Positions 19,651 through 28,210 of a DNA stretch of 64,000 nt are shown here, in pieces. Each line of letters starts with the position of its first letter. The first letter of the stretch is position 1. Both the position numbers and the translations under genes were made by a program. A model generated the notes under the pieces. That model was given only the letters and a program-made list of their open reading frames with translations, had not been told where the DNA came from and searched no databases. Origin of the DNA: Plantibacter sp. PA-3-X8 (GTDB taxonomy: Bacteria; Actinomycetota; Actinomycetes; Actinomycetales; Microbacteriaceae); contig NZ_CP033107.1 in NCBI RefSeq assembly GCF_003856975.1, positions 1,550,001 through 1,614,000 on the forward strand, read 5' to 3'.

Positions 19651-21747
19651 CTATTCCCGGGCTTGAAGGGTCCGTGCAGCAGTGACGATCTCGGCGATCC
19701 GGTGCGGGGCCGCTTCGTCCTGCAGCGACGTCGTGTCGCCGAGGGGCCGCTGGTCGACGATGTCGCCGAGCAGACGCCGCATGATCTTCCCCGAGCGGGT
19801 CTTCGGGAGGTCCGGGACCACGAAGACGTCGCGGGGCTTCGCGATCGGGCCGATCTCGTTCGCCACGTGGGAGCGCAGTGCCTCGCGGAGTGCCGCGGAG
19901 CGCTCCAACCAGTACGCCTCGCCGTCGGCCTCCGGACCGTGGGATCGCGAGGACGGGATGACGAACGCGGCGATCGCGCTCCCCGTGATCGGGTCGTGCA
20001 CGCCGACCACGCCGGCTTCGCCCACGTGGGGATGCGACACGAGGGCCGACTCGATCTCGATGGTCGACAGGCGGTGGCCCGAGACGTTGATGACGTCGTC
20101 GACGCGCCCGAGGACCCAGATGTCGCCGTCCTCGTCCCACTTGGCGCCGTCGCCGGAGAAGAAGTAGCCCTGCTTCCAGTACTTCGCCCAGTACGAGTCG
20201 CGGTAGCGCTCCGGGTTGCCCCAGACCGTGCGCGCGAGCGACGGCCCGAAGCGGCTGACGACCAGATACCCGCCGGATCCGTACGGCACCGTCTCGCCGT
20301 CCTCGTCGACGACCAGCGCCTCCAGGCCGGGGAGTGCGCGACTGCCGGAACCCGGCTTGATCGTGGTCGCACCGGGGAGCGGCGCGATGACGGCCGACCC
20401 CGTCTCCGACTGCCACCAGGTATCGACGACCGGGGTCTCGCCGCGCCCGATGCGCTCGCGGAACCACATCCAGGCCTCGGGGTTGATCGCCTCGCCGACG
20501 GTACCGAGGAGCCGGAGGGTCGAGAGGTCGTACTCGGCGGGCGGCCCCTCGGGGAACCACGTCATGAGGGTCCGGATGAGCGTCGGCGCCGTGTAGTACG
20601 TCGTCACGCCGTAACGCTCGATGATCTCGAAGTGCCGTGCCTGGTGCGGGGTGTTCGGCGTGCCCTCGTAGATCACCTGGGTGAGCCCGTTCGAGAGCGG
20701 ACCGTAGATCTCATAGGTGTGCGCGGTGACCCAGGCGAGGTCGGCGGTGCACCAGTGGACGTCGTCGTCCTTGGCGTCGAAGATCGCCCAGTGGGTCCAG
20801 GACGCCTGCGTGAGGTAGCCACCTGACGTGTGGACGAGTCCCTTGGGCTTCCCGGTGGTGCCGCTCGTGTAGATGATGAAGAGCGGGTTCTCCGCGTCGA
20901 ACGCCTCGGCCTCGTGGGTGTCGGCGGCGACACCCACGGTGTCGTGCCACCAGACGTCGCGGCCGGGGGTCCAGGGCACGTTCGGCGTCTCGTCGCCCGT
21001 GCGTGCGACGACGAGCACGTGCTCGACGGACGGCACACCGTCGACGGCGGCGTCGGCGTTCTGCTTGACCGGCACGGCCGCACCCCGGCGGTACTGGCCG
21101 TCGGTGGTGATGAGCAGCTTCGCCTCGGTGTCCTCCACCCGGAAGCGCAGCGCCTCGGCCGAGAACCCACCGAACACGAGGGAGTGGATGGCGCCGATGC
21201 GGGCGACGGCGAGGGTGGCGATGACCGTCTCGGGGATGACCGGCAGGTAGATGACGACGCGGTCGCCCTGGCCGATGCCGAGTGCCGTCAGGGCGTTGGC
21301 CGCCTTCGCGACCTCGCGCTGCAACTCGGCGTAGGTGATGGAGCGGCGGTCGCCCGGCTCTCCCTCGAAGTGGAGGGCCACTTTGTCGCCTCGTCCGGCG
21401 TCGACGTGCCGGTCGACGCAGTTGACCGCCACGTTGAGCGTTCCCCCGGCGAACCAGGTGGCCGCGGGGACGGTGAGTTCGGGCTCGGGGTCCGACGGGT
21501 CGGACCCTGCGACCGGCCGAGCCGGGTCCCAGGTGTGCGCCGTCTCCCACGGGGTGACCCAGTCGAGGCGTCGGGCCTGCTCCTCCCAGAACGCCACCGG
21601 GTCGGCGGCCGCGCGAGCCCACTCCTCCGGGCCGACGTTCGCCGTCTGGGCGAGGTCGGCCGGCGGGGCGTAGCTGCGCGTCTCGGCGAGGAGGTTCGCG
21701 ATGGTGGCGGCGGGCGCTGCGGACGTCGATCCATCAGTGGGAGGCAT
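19651..21747 (-). CDS. acs: Acetyl-CoA synthetase
   Basis: 698 aa, slightly longer than typical (about 650) because of an Ala/Thr-rich N-terminus. Adenylate-forming motifs: YTSGTTGKPKGLVH (P-loop), the WWQSETG motif, GRVDDVINVSGHR, and the C-terminal RSGKIMRR with the catalytic lysine that protein acetyltransferases modify in this family. It converts acetate, ATP and CoA to acetyl-CoA in the cytoplasm. TAGCGT (21754-21759) stands 6 nt before the ATG with no ribosome-binding site, indicating a leaderless mRNA. Confidence 0.96.
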   Translation of the reverse strand: MPPTDGSTSAAPAATIANLLAETRSYAPPADLAQTANVGPEEWARAAADPVAFWEEQARRLDWVTPWETAHTWDPARPVAGSDPSDPEPELTVPAATWFAGGTLNVAVNCVDRHVDAGRGDKVALHFEGEPGDRRSITYAELQREVAKAANALTALGIGQGDRVVIYLPVIPETVIATLAVARIGAIHSLVFGGFSAEALRFRVEDTEAKLLITTDGQYRRGAAVPVKQNADAAVDGVPSVEHVLVVARTGDETPNVPWTPGRDVWWHDTVGVAADTHEAEAFDAENPLFIIYTSGTTGKPKGLVHTSGGYLTQASWTHWAIFDAKDDDVHWCTADLAWVTAHTYEIYGPLSNGLTQVIYEGTPNTPHQARHFEIIERYGVTTYYTAPTLIRTLMTWFPEGPPAEYDLSTLRLLGTVGEAINPEAWMWFRERIGRGETPVVDTWWQSETGSAVIAPLPGATTIKPGSGSRALPGLEALVVDEDGETVPYGSGGYLVVSRFGPSLARTVWGNPERYRDSYWAKYWKQGYFFSGDGAKWDEDGDIWVLGRVDDVINVSGHRLSTIEIESALVSHPHVGEAGVVGVHDPITGSAIAAFVIPSSRSHGPEADGEAYWLERSAALREALRSHVANEIGPIAKPRDVFVVPDLPKTRSGKIMRRLLGDIVDQRPLGDTTSLQDEAAPHRIAEIVTAARTLQARE

Positions 21748-21829
21748 GCTGCAACGCTACGCGGGAGGCCGGGGCCGGTGCCATCCGCGGGTCATGCGGC
21801 GTCATGGTCCGGAGGTTCCGAGGGGCTGT

Positions 21830-21865
21830 GGAGGAGCGTCGGGAGGAGCGTCGGGAGTAGCCTCG
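21830..21865. repeat. Three tandem 12-bp units upstream of a quinone oxidoreductase gene
   Basis: GGAGGAGCGTCG occurs twice exactly (21830-21853), followed by a third unit with two changes (GGAGTAGCCTCG). The third unit creates TAGCCT, a possible -10 box for the gene starting at 21935. Confidence 0.6.
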
Positions 21866-21934
21866 AAGGGCCGTCGCGATGCGCGGCGGACGTCGATCAG
21901 GAGCGCGCACGGCGCGTCTCGAGAAGGGAACGAC

Positions 21935-22876
21935 ATGGCGACCGTCATCCAGTACCAGGAGCTCGGCCCGGCCGACGTCCTCGAGCTCGTCGAGGTGCCG
22001 ACGCCTCAGGCGGGCCACGGCGAACTCGTCGTCGAGGTGCGCGCCGCGGGCGTGAACCCGATCGACTGGAAGCTCCGCAGCGGTGTCCGCGGCGGCGAGC
22101 TGCACGGCACCCGACGCGTCGGGAGCGACGGCGCCGGCGTCGTCGTCGAGGTCGGCGACGGGGTCGAGGGCTGGTCGATCGGCGACGAGGTCGTCGTCGT
22201 CAACGCCTCCGGGACGTACGCGACCCATGTCGTCGTCACGCCCGACCAGATCATCCGCAAACCGGCGGCCATCTCCTTCGAGGAGGCGGCGGCGATCGGC
22301 ATCCCCGTGAGCACGGCCTACCAGGCGCTCCGGTCGCTCGGCGTGACCGAGGGGACGACCCTCCTGATCCACGGCGGATCGGGCTCGGTGGGGCACGCGG
22401 CAGTGCAGTTCGCCGTCGCGTGGGGAGCGACCGTCGTCGCCACCGCGAGCGAGGGGAACCATGCGCGCCTGCGGGAGCTCGGGGCGATCCCCGTCACCTA
22501 CGGTCCCGGGCTCGTCGAGCGCGTGCGCGAGGCCGCCCCGCAGGGCGTCGACCGGGTGCTCGACGCCGTCGGCACCGACGAGGCGCTCGAGACCTCGTTC
22601 GAGCTGGTCGAGGACCGGCAGCACATCGGCACGATCGTCGTCGGTGCGAAGGCGGCCGACCTCGGGATCCAGGCGTGGTCCGGCGGGAACCCGCTCCCGC
22701 TCACGGCGCAGGAGCAGGCCTGGCGGGCGGAGGCGATCCCGGCGGTCGCGTCCCTCGTCGAGCAGGGTCGCTTCAGCTTCGAGCTCGGCACCGTCCGGCC
22801 TCTCGCCGAGGCCGCCGATGCGCACCGCGAGAGCGAGTCGGGTCACCCGAGCGGGAAGCTCATCCTCGTCCCCTGA
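21935..22876 (+). CDS. Zinc-type NADP quinone oxidoreductase (MDR superfamily)
   Basis: 313 aa. GroES-like N-terminal domain with RAAGVNPIDWKLRSG, then a Rossmann domain whose nucleotide loop reads GGSGSVGHAAVQFA. No structural or catalytic zinc cysteines are seen, as in quinone oxidoreductases. ATG at 21935 follows GAAGGGAA. It probably reduces quinones or enals with NADPH; the true substrate is unknown. It is divergent from acs with a 187-bp intergenic region carrying a 12-bp tandem repeat. Confidence 0.9.
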   Translation: MATVIQYQELGPADVLELVEVPTPQAGHGELVVEVRAAGVNPIDWKLRSGVRGGELHGTRRVGSDGAGVVVEVGDGVEGWSIGDEVVVVNASGTYATHVVVTPDQIIRKPAAISFEEAAAIGIPVSTAYQALRSLGVTEGTTLLIHGGSGSVGHAAVQFAVAWGATVVATASEGNHARLRELGAIPVTYGPGLVERVREAAPQGVDRVLDAVGTDEALETSFELVEDRQHIGTIVVGAKAADLGIQAWSGGNPLPLTAQEQAWRAEAIPAVASLVEQGRFSFELGTVRPLAEAADAHRESESGHPSGKLILVP

Positions 22877-22910
22877 GCGCCCTTCGACAGGCTCGGGGAC
22901 CGGAGCGGCG
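22877..22910 (+). repeat. TTCGACAGGCTC short repeat, copy after the quinone oxidoreductase gene
   Basis: GCGCCCTTCGACAGGCTC then GGGGACCGGAGCGG, immediately after the stop codon at 22876. One of six copies in the window. Confidence 0.75.
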
Positions 22911-22976
22911 CGCGCCCGGGTGTGATTCCTCGCTGCTCAGTGACCGGAGCGGCGTCCGCCCTGGTGCGACTCCGTT

Positions 22977-23321
22977 CTACTCCGGGCCTTCGCCGAAGCT
23001 GTCGCCGACCGGGGCGCGGTCCGCGAGGTCGTCGGCGTCGTCCAGGTCCTCGACGGAGTCCTCGGTGTCGTCGGCTCCGTCGAGGCCGGCGTCGCCGACC
23101 ACGTCGTCGCCACCGACGCCGTCACCGGCGTTGCTCAGGCCGCCGTCGCCGGGGGCCGCGTCGTCTCCCGAACGGTCGAACGCGTCGCCGTCAGGGACGA
23201 CCCCGCCGACGGAGCTGTCGGTCGAGTCCTCGCCGGGCACGTGCGCCTGGGCGCCGGGTCCACCGTGCGCGAGGGCGTCGCGCTGGGCATCTGCTGCTGC
23301 TGCATCCATGGGATCGGTCAT
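22977..23321 (-). CDS. Very acidic, low-complexity small protein (first of a pair)
   Basis: 114 aa, rich in Asp, Gly and Ala with hardly any basic residues, predicted disordered. No known domain. Start chosen at 23321: the box TACGCT (23328-23333 on the minus strand) lies 6 nt upstream, the leaderless arrangement shared with its neighbour. It follows a second acidic protein of the same style on the same strand, 62 bp away, both beginning MTD. Possible roles (ion or water binding, chaperone-like spacer, stress protein) are guesses. Confidence 0.6.
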   Translation of the reverse strand: MTDPMDAAAADAQRDALAHGGPGAQAHVPGEDSTDSSVGGVVPDGDAFDRSGDDAAPGDGGLSNAGDGVGGDDVVGDAGLDGADDTEDSVEDLDDADDLADRAPVGDSFGEGPE

Positions 23322-23383
23322 GCAGGCAGCGTAGGCCGGTGCGCGCGCCGCCCGCGGGGGCTTGGCCACCGCCCGTCCGAGGC

Positions 23384-23758
23384 CTATCCTCTGCGCTGTT
23401 CGCCCAGCTCCGGCGCCGTGCCGTCGTCCTGCAGCTCGGAGCCGTCGTCGGCGTCGTCGATGTCGTCCGCCAGTTCCTCGTCGCCCGGGCCGACCCGCGT
23501 GTCGTCGAACGGATCGAACGCGTGATCGTCCGTCGGCCGGTCGATGGGGACCTCGTCGCCCGTGTCGTCGAGGTCCGATCCGTCGTGGCCGTCCGGTCGG
23601 GCGTCCTGGGCGTCGGTGACGAGCGGTCCGTCGGTGCCGTCCGGGACGGTGGCGCCGTCGTCGATCGGCTCACCGAGCAGTGGAGCGCCCGCACCCTGGC
23701 TGATCGGCTCCTGCCGGGCGCTGGTCTGGTCGTCTGGTCCTGAAGTGGTGTCGGTCAT
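23384..23758 (-). CDS. Very acidic, low-complexity small protein (second of a pair)
   Basis: 124 aa, Asp/Gly-rich with repeated DD clusters (DDIDDADDGSELQDDG) and a short basic end. No recognised family. TACGCT at 23766-23771 (minus strand) stands 7 nt before the ATG, suggesting a leaderless message; the 127-bp gap to the divergent lipase maturation factor gene holds both promoters. Similar composition, start and promoter to the gene at 22977 suggest they arose by duplication, though alignment outside the acidic runs is weak. Confidence 0.6.
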   Translation of the reverse strand: MTDTTSGPDDQTSARQEPISQGAGAPLLGEPIDDGATVPDGTDGPLVTDAQDARPDGHDGSDLDDTGDEVPIDRPTDDHAFDPFDDTRVGPGDEELADDIDDADDGSELQDDGTAPELGEQRRG

Positions 23759-23884
23759 GCCCGTCAGCGTAGGTCGGTGTATGAGCCGGTGTTCAGGGCT
23801 GGTGTCGCCTGCGCGACGGATCTATCCTGTCGGCGCGGGAGCCTCGGGCCCTCCCGCCGGAGCCGAGCGGTGAGGGGGACGCGG

Positions 23885-25333
23885 ATGACCTGGACCTGGT
23901 TCGACGCCACCGACGCCCTGCTCGCCCGGGAGGTCCTGCAACGCGGTGTCGCAGCCGTCTTCCTCGTCGCGTTCGTGTCGACGGTGAACCAGTTCCCGGC
24001 GCTGCTCGGTGAACGCGGGCTGCTCCCCGTCCCGGCGTTCCTCCGTCGAGTCCGTTTCCGGCAGTCGCCGAGCCTCTTCCACTGGCGCTACTCCGATCGG
24101 CTGCTGCTGATCGTCGCCTGGGGAGGCACCCTGGTCGCAGCCACCCTCGTCGTCGGCCTGCCGCAGCTCGGGCCGCCCTGGGTGCCGATGGTCGCCTTCC
24201 TCCTGCTGTGGGCGGGGTACCTCTCGATCGTCAACGTCGGCCAGACGTTCACCGCCTTCGGCTGGGAGACGCTGCTGCTGGAGGCGGGGTTCATCGTCGC
24301 CTTCCTCGGGTCCCGCGAGGTGCCGCCGCCCGCCCCGGTGCTGCTGTTCCTCTGCTGGCTCGTCTTCCGTCTCGAGTTCGGTGCCGGGATGATCAAGATC
24401 CGCGGCGGGCGCGAGTGGCGCGACCTGACCGCGATGGAGTTCCACCACGAGACGCAGCCCATGCCCGGCCCGTTCAGCTGGCACGCGCACCGGCTGCCCC
24501 GGTGGGCGCACCGCGTGGAGGTCGTCGGCAACCACGTGGTGCAGCTCGGGGTGCCGTGGTTCCTGTTCGCGCCACAACCGGTCGCCTCGATCGCTGCCGG
24601 TCTCATCATCCTGAGTCAGCTCTGGCTCATCGTGACGGGCAACTTCGCGTGGCTCAACTGGATCACGGTGGTCCTCGCATTCGCGGCGGTCTCCGACACC
24701 AGCCTCCGAGCCGCGCTGCCGTGGCTGCCGTCGTCGGGCGGTGCTGCGACGGACGGCTCAGGCTCGTCGCCGCCCTGGTGGACGCTGCTCGTCCTCGCCG
24801 TGACCGCGGGCCTCGTCCTCCTGAGCATCCGCCCGCTGATCAACCTGTTCTCCCGTCGCCAGCTGATGAACGCCAGCTTCAACCGCTATCACCTGGTCAA
24901 CGCCTACGGCGCGTTCGGCACGGTGACGAAGGTGCGCCGCGAGCTGATCGTCGAGGGGACCGACGCCGCCGACCTGGGCGACGAGACCGGCTGGCGCGAG
25001 TACGGGTTCCGTGGGAAACCCGGTGACCCGTTGCGTCGGCCGCCGCAGTTCGCACCGTACCATCTGCGACTCGACTGGCTGCTCTGGTTCCTGGCCCTCG
25101 GTGTCCGCGACACGGCGTGGTTCGAGCGGTACCTCGAACGACTCCTGCAGGGTGACCGGGCGGCCCTCGCGCTGCTGCGCGAGAACCCGTTCCCCGACGG
25201 CCCACCGCGGTGGATCCGCGTGACCGTCTGGCGCTACCGGTTCACAACGGGCCGCGAACGCCGCGAGACGGGCGCGTGGTGGGTGCGGACGCGACTCGGC
25301 GTGCTGGTCGAACCGATGAGCCTCGGGGAGTGA
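23885..25333 (+). CDS. Lipase maturation factor family membrane protein
   Basis: 482 aa from the ATG at 23885, preceded by a GAGGGGG site; an upstream in-frame ATG at 23777 would run through the intergenic region. LMF1-like features: multiple membrane spans, LFRLEFGAGMIK-type motif (here VFRLEFGAGMIKIRGG), the W-x-D-L-T-A-M-x-F-H-H-E-T-Q-P segment, then a soluble C-terminal part with WREYGFRGKPGD and PPQFAPYHLRLDW. The bacterial family is of unknown function; the animal members help fold lipases. No lipase gene is adjacent. Confidence 0.88.
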   Translation: MTWTWFDATDALLAREVLQRGVAAVFLVAFVSTVNQFPALLGERGLLPVPAFLRRVRFRQSPSLFHWRYSDRLLLIVAWGGTLVAATLVVGLPQLGPPWVPMVAFLLLWAGYLSIVNVGQTFTAFGWETLLLEAGFIVAFLGSREVPPPAPVLLFLCWLVFRLEFGAGMIKIRGGREWRDLTAMEFHHETQPMPGPFSWHAHRLPRWAHRVEVVGNHVVQLGVPWFLFAPQPVASIAAGLIILSQLWLIVTGNFAWLNWITVVLAFAAVSDTSLRAALPWLPSSGGAATDGSGSSPPWWTLLVLAVTAGLVLLSIRPLINLFSRRQLMNASFNRYHLVNAYGAFGTVTKVRRELIVEGTDAADLGDETGWREYGFRGKPGDPLRRPPQFAPYHLRLDWLLWFLALGVRDTAWFERYLERLLQGDRAALALLRENPFPDGPPRWIRVTVWRYRFTTGRERRETGAWWVRTRLGVLVEPMSLGE

Positions 25334-25335
25334 CG

Positions 25336-25368
25336 GCGCCCCTCGACAGGCTCGGGGAACGGAGTGGC
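25336..25368 (+). repeat. CTCGACAGGCTC short repeat, copy after the lipase maturation factor gene
   Basis: GCGCCCCTCGACAGGCTC then GGGGAACGGAGTGG, three bases after the stop codon, in the short gap between convergent genes. A slightly diverged member of the six-copy family. Confidence 0.7.
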
Positions 25369-25401
25369 TCGGGAGACGGGCGGCTCGAGCAGGCGGGCCT
25401 C

Positions 25402-26847
25402 TCAGCGGCCGGTGTGCTCCACGATGATCGCCTTGATGCGGTCGACGTCGGCCGGCACGATCTCGAAGCGCTGTTCGAGCCCCTCGATGCCCTCGAACGC
25501 CTCCGGTCGCTCCGGTTCCTCGCCGAGCGCCTCGCGGACGATCTCGGCGAACTTCGCCGGCAGCGCGGTCTCGAGGACGAGCATCGGGACGCCCTCGCGC
25601 AGGTGGCGGCGGGCGACCGTGACGCCGTCGGCGGTGTGCGGGTCGATCGTGACGCCGTAGCGCTCGTGCACGTCGCGGATGGTGGCGACGCGGTCGGCGT
25701 GCGTGCTGCGACCGGAGACGAAGCCGAACTCGCTGATCCGCTCGAACTCGGGCGTCCCGGAGAGGTCGAACCCGCCCTCCTCGTCGAGGGACCGGAACAG
25801 CTCACCGAGGCGGGTCGCGTCCTGACCGACGAGGTCGTAGAGGAAGCGCTCGAAGTTCGACGCCTTCGAGATGTCCATGCTCGGGCTGGAGGTGTGGTGC
25901 GTCTCGGCCGCCGAGCGCGGGCGGTACACGCCCGTGCGGAAGAACTCGTCGAGGACGTCGTTCTCGTTCGTCGCGACGACGAGCTGGTCGATCGGGAGCC
26001 CCATGGAGCGGGCGATGTGCCCGGCGCAGACGTTGCCGAAGTTGCCGGACGGCACCGAGAACGACACCTTCTGGCCCGGACCGTCGGTCGCGAGCAGCCA
26101 ACCGTGCACGTAGTACACGACCTGCGCGACGACGCGGGCCCAGTTGATCGAGTTGACCGTACCGACGGCGTGGAGTGCCTTGAACGGAGCGTCCTTCGAG
26201 ACGGCCTTCACGATGTCCTGGCAGTCGTCGAAGTTCCCCTCGACGGCGAGGTTCACGATGTTGTCGTCCTGGAGGCTGAACATCTGCGCGCGCTGGAAGC
26301 TACTCATGCGGCCGTGCGGGCTCAGCATGATGACCCGGATGCCGGTCTTGCCGCGCATGGCGTGCTCGGCCGCGCTCCCGGTGTCGCCGGACGTCGCGCC
26401 GAGGATGTTGAGCTCGTCGCCACTCTTCGCGAGCGTGTACTCGAAGAGGTTGCCGAGCAACTGCATCGCCATGTCCTTGAAGGCGAGCGTCGGGCCGTTC
26501 GAGAGGCCGAGGAGCTGCAGCTCGGTGCCGCCCTCCTCGCCGAGGGTGCGCAGCGGGGTGATGAGCGAGGCGTCGTCGCCGGCGCGGCCGTTCGAGTACA
26601 CCTCGGCGGTGTAGGTGCGACGGGTGATGTCCTGGAGGTCGGCGGCGGGGATGTCGTCGGCGAACTTCGACAGCACGGCGAACGCGAGGTCGGCATAGGA
26701 CAGCCCGCGCCACGACTCGAGCTCCTCAGCGGTCAGCTGCGGGTACTCGGCCGGGAGGTACAGGCCGCCGTCCGGGGCGAGCCCGCCGAGGAGGATGTCC
26801 GAGAAGTGCTGGGGCAGATCGTGGCCCCGCGTCGACTGATAGTGCAT
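25402..26847 (-). CDS. thrC: Threonine synthase
   Basis: 481 aa, the long (E. coli/yeast-like) form of the PLP enzyme that converts O-phosphohomoserine to threonine. N-terminal MHYQSTRG and LLGGLAPDGGLYLP are typical, the PLP lysine is in GPTLAFKDMAMQLL (Lys124), and the phosphate-binding loop SVPSGNFGN is present. The ATG at 26847 follows GAGAGACGG; an ATG five codons earlier (26862) is also possible. Not linked to hom or thrB; its neighbour on the same strand is instead a threonine-degrading aldolase. Confidence 0.95.
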   Translation of the reverse strand: MHYQSTRGHDLPQHFSDILLGGLAPDGGLYLPAEYPQLTAEELESWRGLSYADLAFAVLSKFADDIPAADLQDITRRTYTAEVYSNGRAGDDASLITPLRTLGEEGGTELQLLGLSNGPTLAFKDMAMQLLGNLFEYTLAKSGDELNILGATSGDTGSAAEHAMRGKTGIRVIMLSPHGRMSSFQRAQMFSLQDDNIVNLAVEGNFDDCQDIVKAVSKDAPFKALHAVGTVNSINWARVVAQVVYYVHGWLLATDGPGQKVSFSVPSGNFGNVCAGHIARSMGLPIDQLVVATNENDVLDEFFRTGVYRPRSAAETHHTSSPSMDISKASNFERFLYDLVGQDATRLGELFRSLDEEGGFDLSGTPEFERISEFGFVSGRSTHADRVATIRDVHERYGVTIDPHTADGVTVARRHLREGVPMLVLETALPAKFAEIVREALGEEPERPEAFEGIEGLEQRFEIVPADVDRIKAIIVEHTGR

Positions 26848-26939
26848 GACCGTCTCTCTCATCCGGTTGGAAGCCCGATCTCCAACCTTGCCATATCGGG
26901 GGTCGACGCGCAGAGGCCCGACGTCATCGTGACCGGCCG

Positions 26940-28031
26940 CTACGCGCGGGCGAGTTCCTCGCGGATCGCGGCGACGAACGCGTCGATGTCGTCCTCCGTG
27001 GTGTCGAACGAGCACATCCAGCGCACCTCGCCCTTCGCGGCGTCCCAGTCGTAGAAGCGGAAGCGTTCGCGCAAGCGGTCGGGGACGCCCGCTGGCAGGG
27101 TCGCGAACACCGCGTTGGCCTGGGTCGGCTGGCTGAAGCCGAGTCCCGGTGCCTCGCCGACGGCGATGAGGGCCTCGAGGGAGGTGCGGAGGCGCGCGGC
27201 CATCGCGTTCGCGTGGGTCGCGGAGCGGAGCCAGAGCCCGTCGCCACCGTCGGCCGCCGGCTCGAGCAGGGCGATGAGCTGCGCCGCACCGAAGCGCATC
27301 TTGGACGCCAGCTGCATGTTGAGCTTCCGCAGGTAGACGAGGCCCTCCGATGCCGACGGTTCGAGCACGACGATGGCCTCGCCGAACATGAGTCCGTTCT
27401 TCGTCCCACCGAAGGACAGCACGTCGACGCCGGCATCGGCGGTGAACGCGCGCAGTGGGACGCCGAGGGCTGCTGCGGCGTTGGCGATGCGGGCGCCGTC
27501 GAGGTGCAGCTTCATGCCGTGACCGTGCGCGTGGTCGGCGATCGCGCGGATCTCCTCGGGCGTGTACAGGGTGCCGAGCTCGGTGGTCTGCGTGATCGAG
27601 ACGACGAGCGGCTGTGCACGGTGCTCGTCGCCCCAGCCCCACGCTTCGCGGTCGATGAGGTCGGGCGTGAGCTTGCCGTCGGGGGCGTCGACCGTCAGGA
27701 GCTTGATGCCACCGACCCGCTCCGGCGCACCGCCCTCGTCGGAGTTGATGTGCGCGGTCGACGCCGAGATGACGGCACCCCAGCGCGGGAGCATGGACTG
27801 CAGACCGACGACGTTCGCGCCGGTGCCGTTGAAGACGGGGAACACGGCGACGTCGCGGCCGAAGTGATCGGCGAAGACCTCGTGCAGCCGACGGGTGTAG
27901 TCGTCCTCGCCGTAGGCGATCTGGTGGCCGCCGTTGGCCGCCGCGAGGGCGTCGAGGATCTCGGGGTGGACGCCGGAGTAGTTGTCGGAGGCGAAGCCAC
28001 GGATGCTGGTGTCATGCAGAGAGTCGGTCAC
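26940..28031 (-). CDS. ltaE: Low-specificity threonine aldolase
   Basis: 363 aa from GTG at 28031, chosen because GAGGA lies exactly 7 nt upstream; an ATG 18 bp earlier lacks a site. Fold-type I PLP enzyme: FASDNYSGVHPEI start, FNGTGANVVGLQ, HLDGARIANAAAALG, and the PLP lysine in SFGGTKNG. It splits threonine or allo-threonine into glycine and acetaldehyde. It lies 92 bp upstream of thrC on the same strand, so enzymes for making and breaking threonine are neighbours. Upstream of it is a long hairpin that should insulate it from the gene at 28211. Confidence 0.92.
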   Translation of the reverse strand: MTDSLHDTSIRGFASDNYSGVHPEILDALAAANGGHQIAYGEDDYTRRLHEVFADHFGRDVAVFPVFNGTGANVVGLQSMLPRWGAVISASTAHINSDEGGAPERVGGIKLLTVDAPDGKLTPDLIDREAWGWGDEHRAQPLVVSITQTTELGTLYTPEEIRAIADHAHGHGMKLHLDGARIANAAAALGVPLRAFTADAGVDVLSFGGTKNGLMFGEAIVVLEPSASEGLVYLRKLNMQLASKMRFGAAQLIALLEPAADGGDGLWLRSATHANAMAARLRTSLEALIAVGEAPGLGFSQPTQANAVFATLPAGVPDRLRERFRFYDWDAAKGEVRWMCSFDTTEDDIDAFVAAIREELARA

Positions 28032-28112
28032 TGATCCATCCTCGCGCATGCCACACGCAGCTTCCGTGCATCGCGGGCCGACTTCCTGCGTGCTCGGGTC
28101 GCCGTCGGGCAT

Positions 28113-28198
28113 GTTCACAATTCAGGAGCGCCCGGGCGTGGCGCCCCCGCACCGTGCATGTCGGCGGGGACGCGCCGAGGCGCTCCTGAATTGTGAAC
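28113..28198. terminator. Long hairpin with 20-bp perfect stem
   Basis: Arms 28113-28132 and 28179-28198 are a perfect 20-bp inverted pair, AT-richer (CACAATTCAGGAGCG) than its surroundings; the 46-nt centre can pair further. It stands between the gene ending at 28211 and ltaE, both on the minus strand, so it probably terminates the ABC-exporter operon. Confidence 0.65.
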
Positions 28199-28210
28199 CG
28201 GGAAACAGGG

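Noticed and set aside
19618-20826. Plus-strand open frame of 402 codons opposite acs
   Set aside because: Arg/Asp-rich with no recognisable motif; the acs reading has all adenylate-forming motifs.
21830-21865. 12-bp tandem repeat as a phase-variable VNTR
   Set aside because: Only two exact units plus one diverged unit; too few for slippage-driven variation. Kept only as a small repeat and possible promoter spacer.
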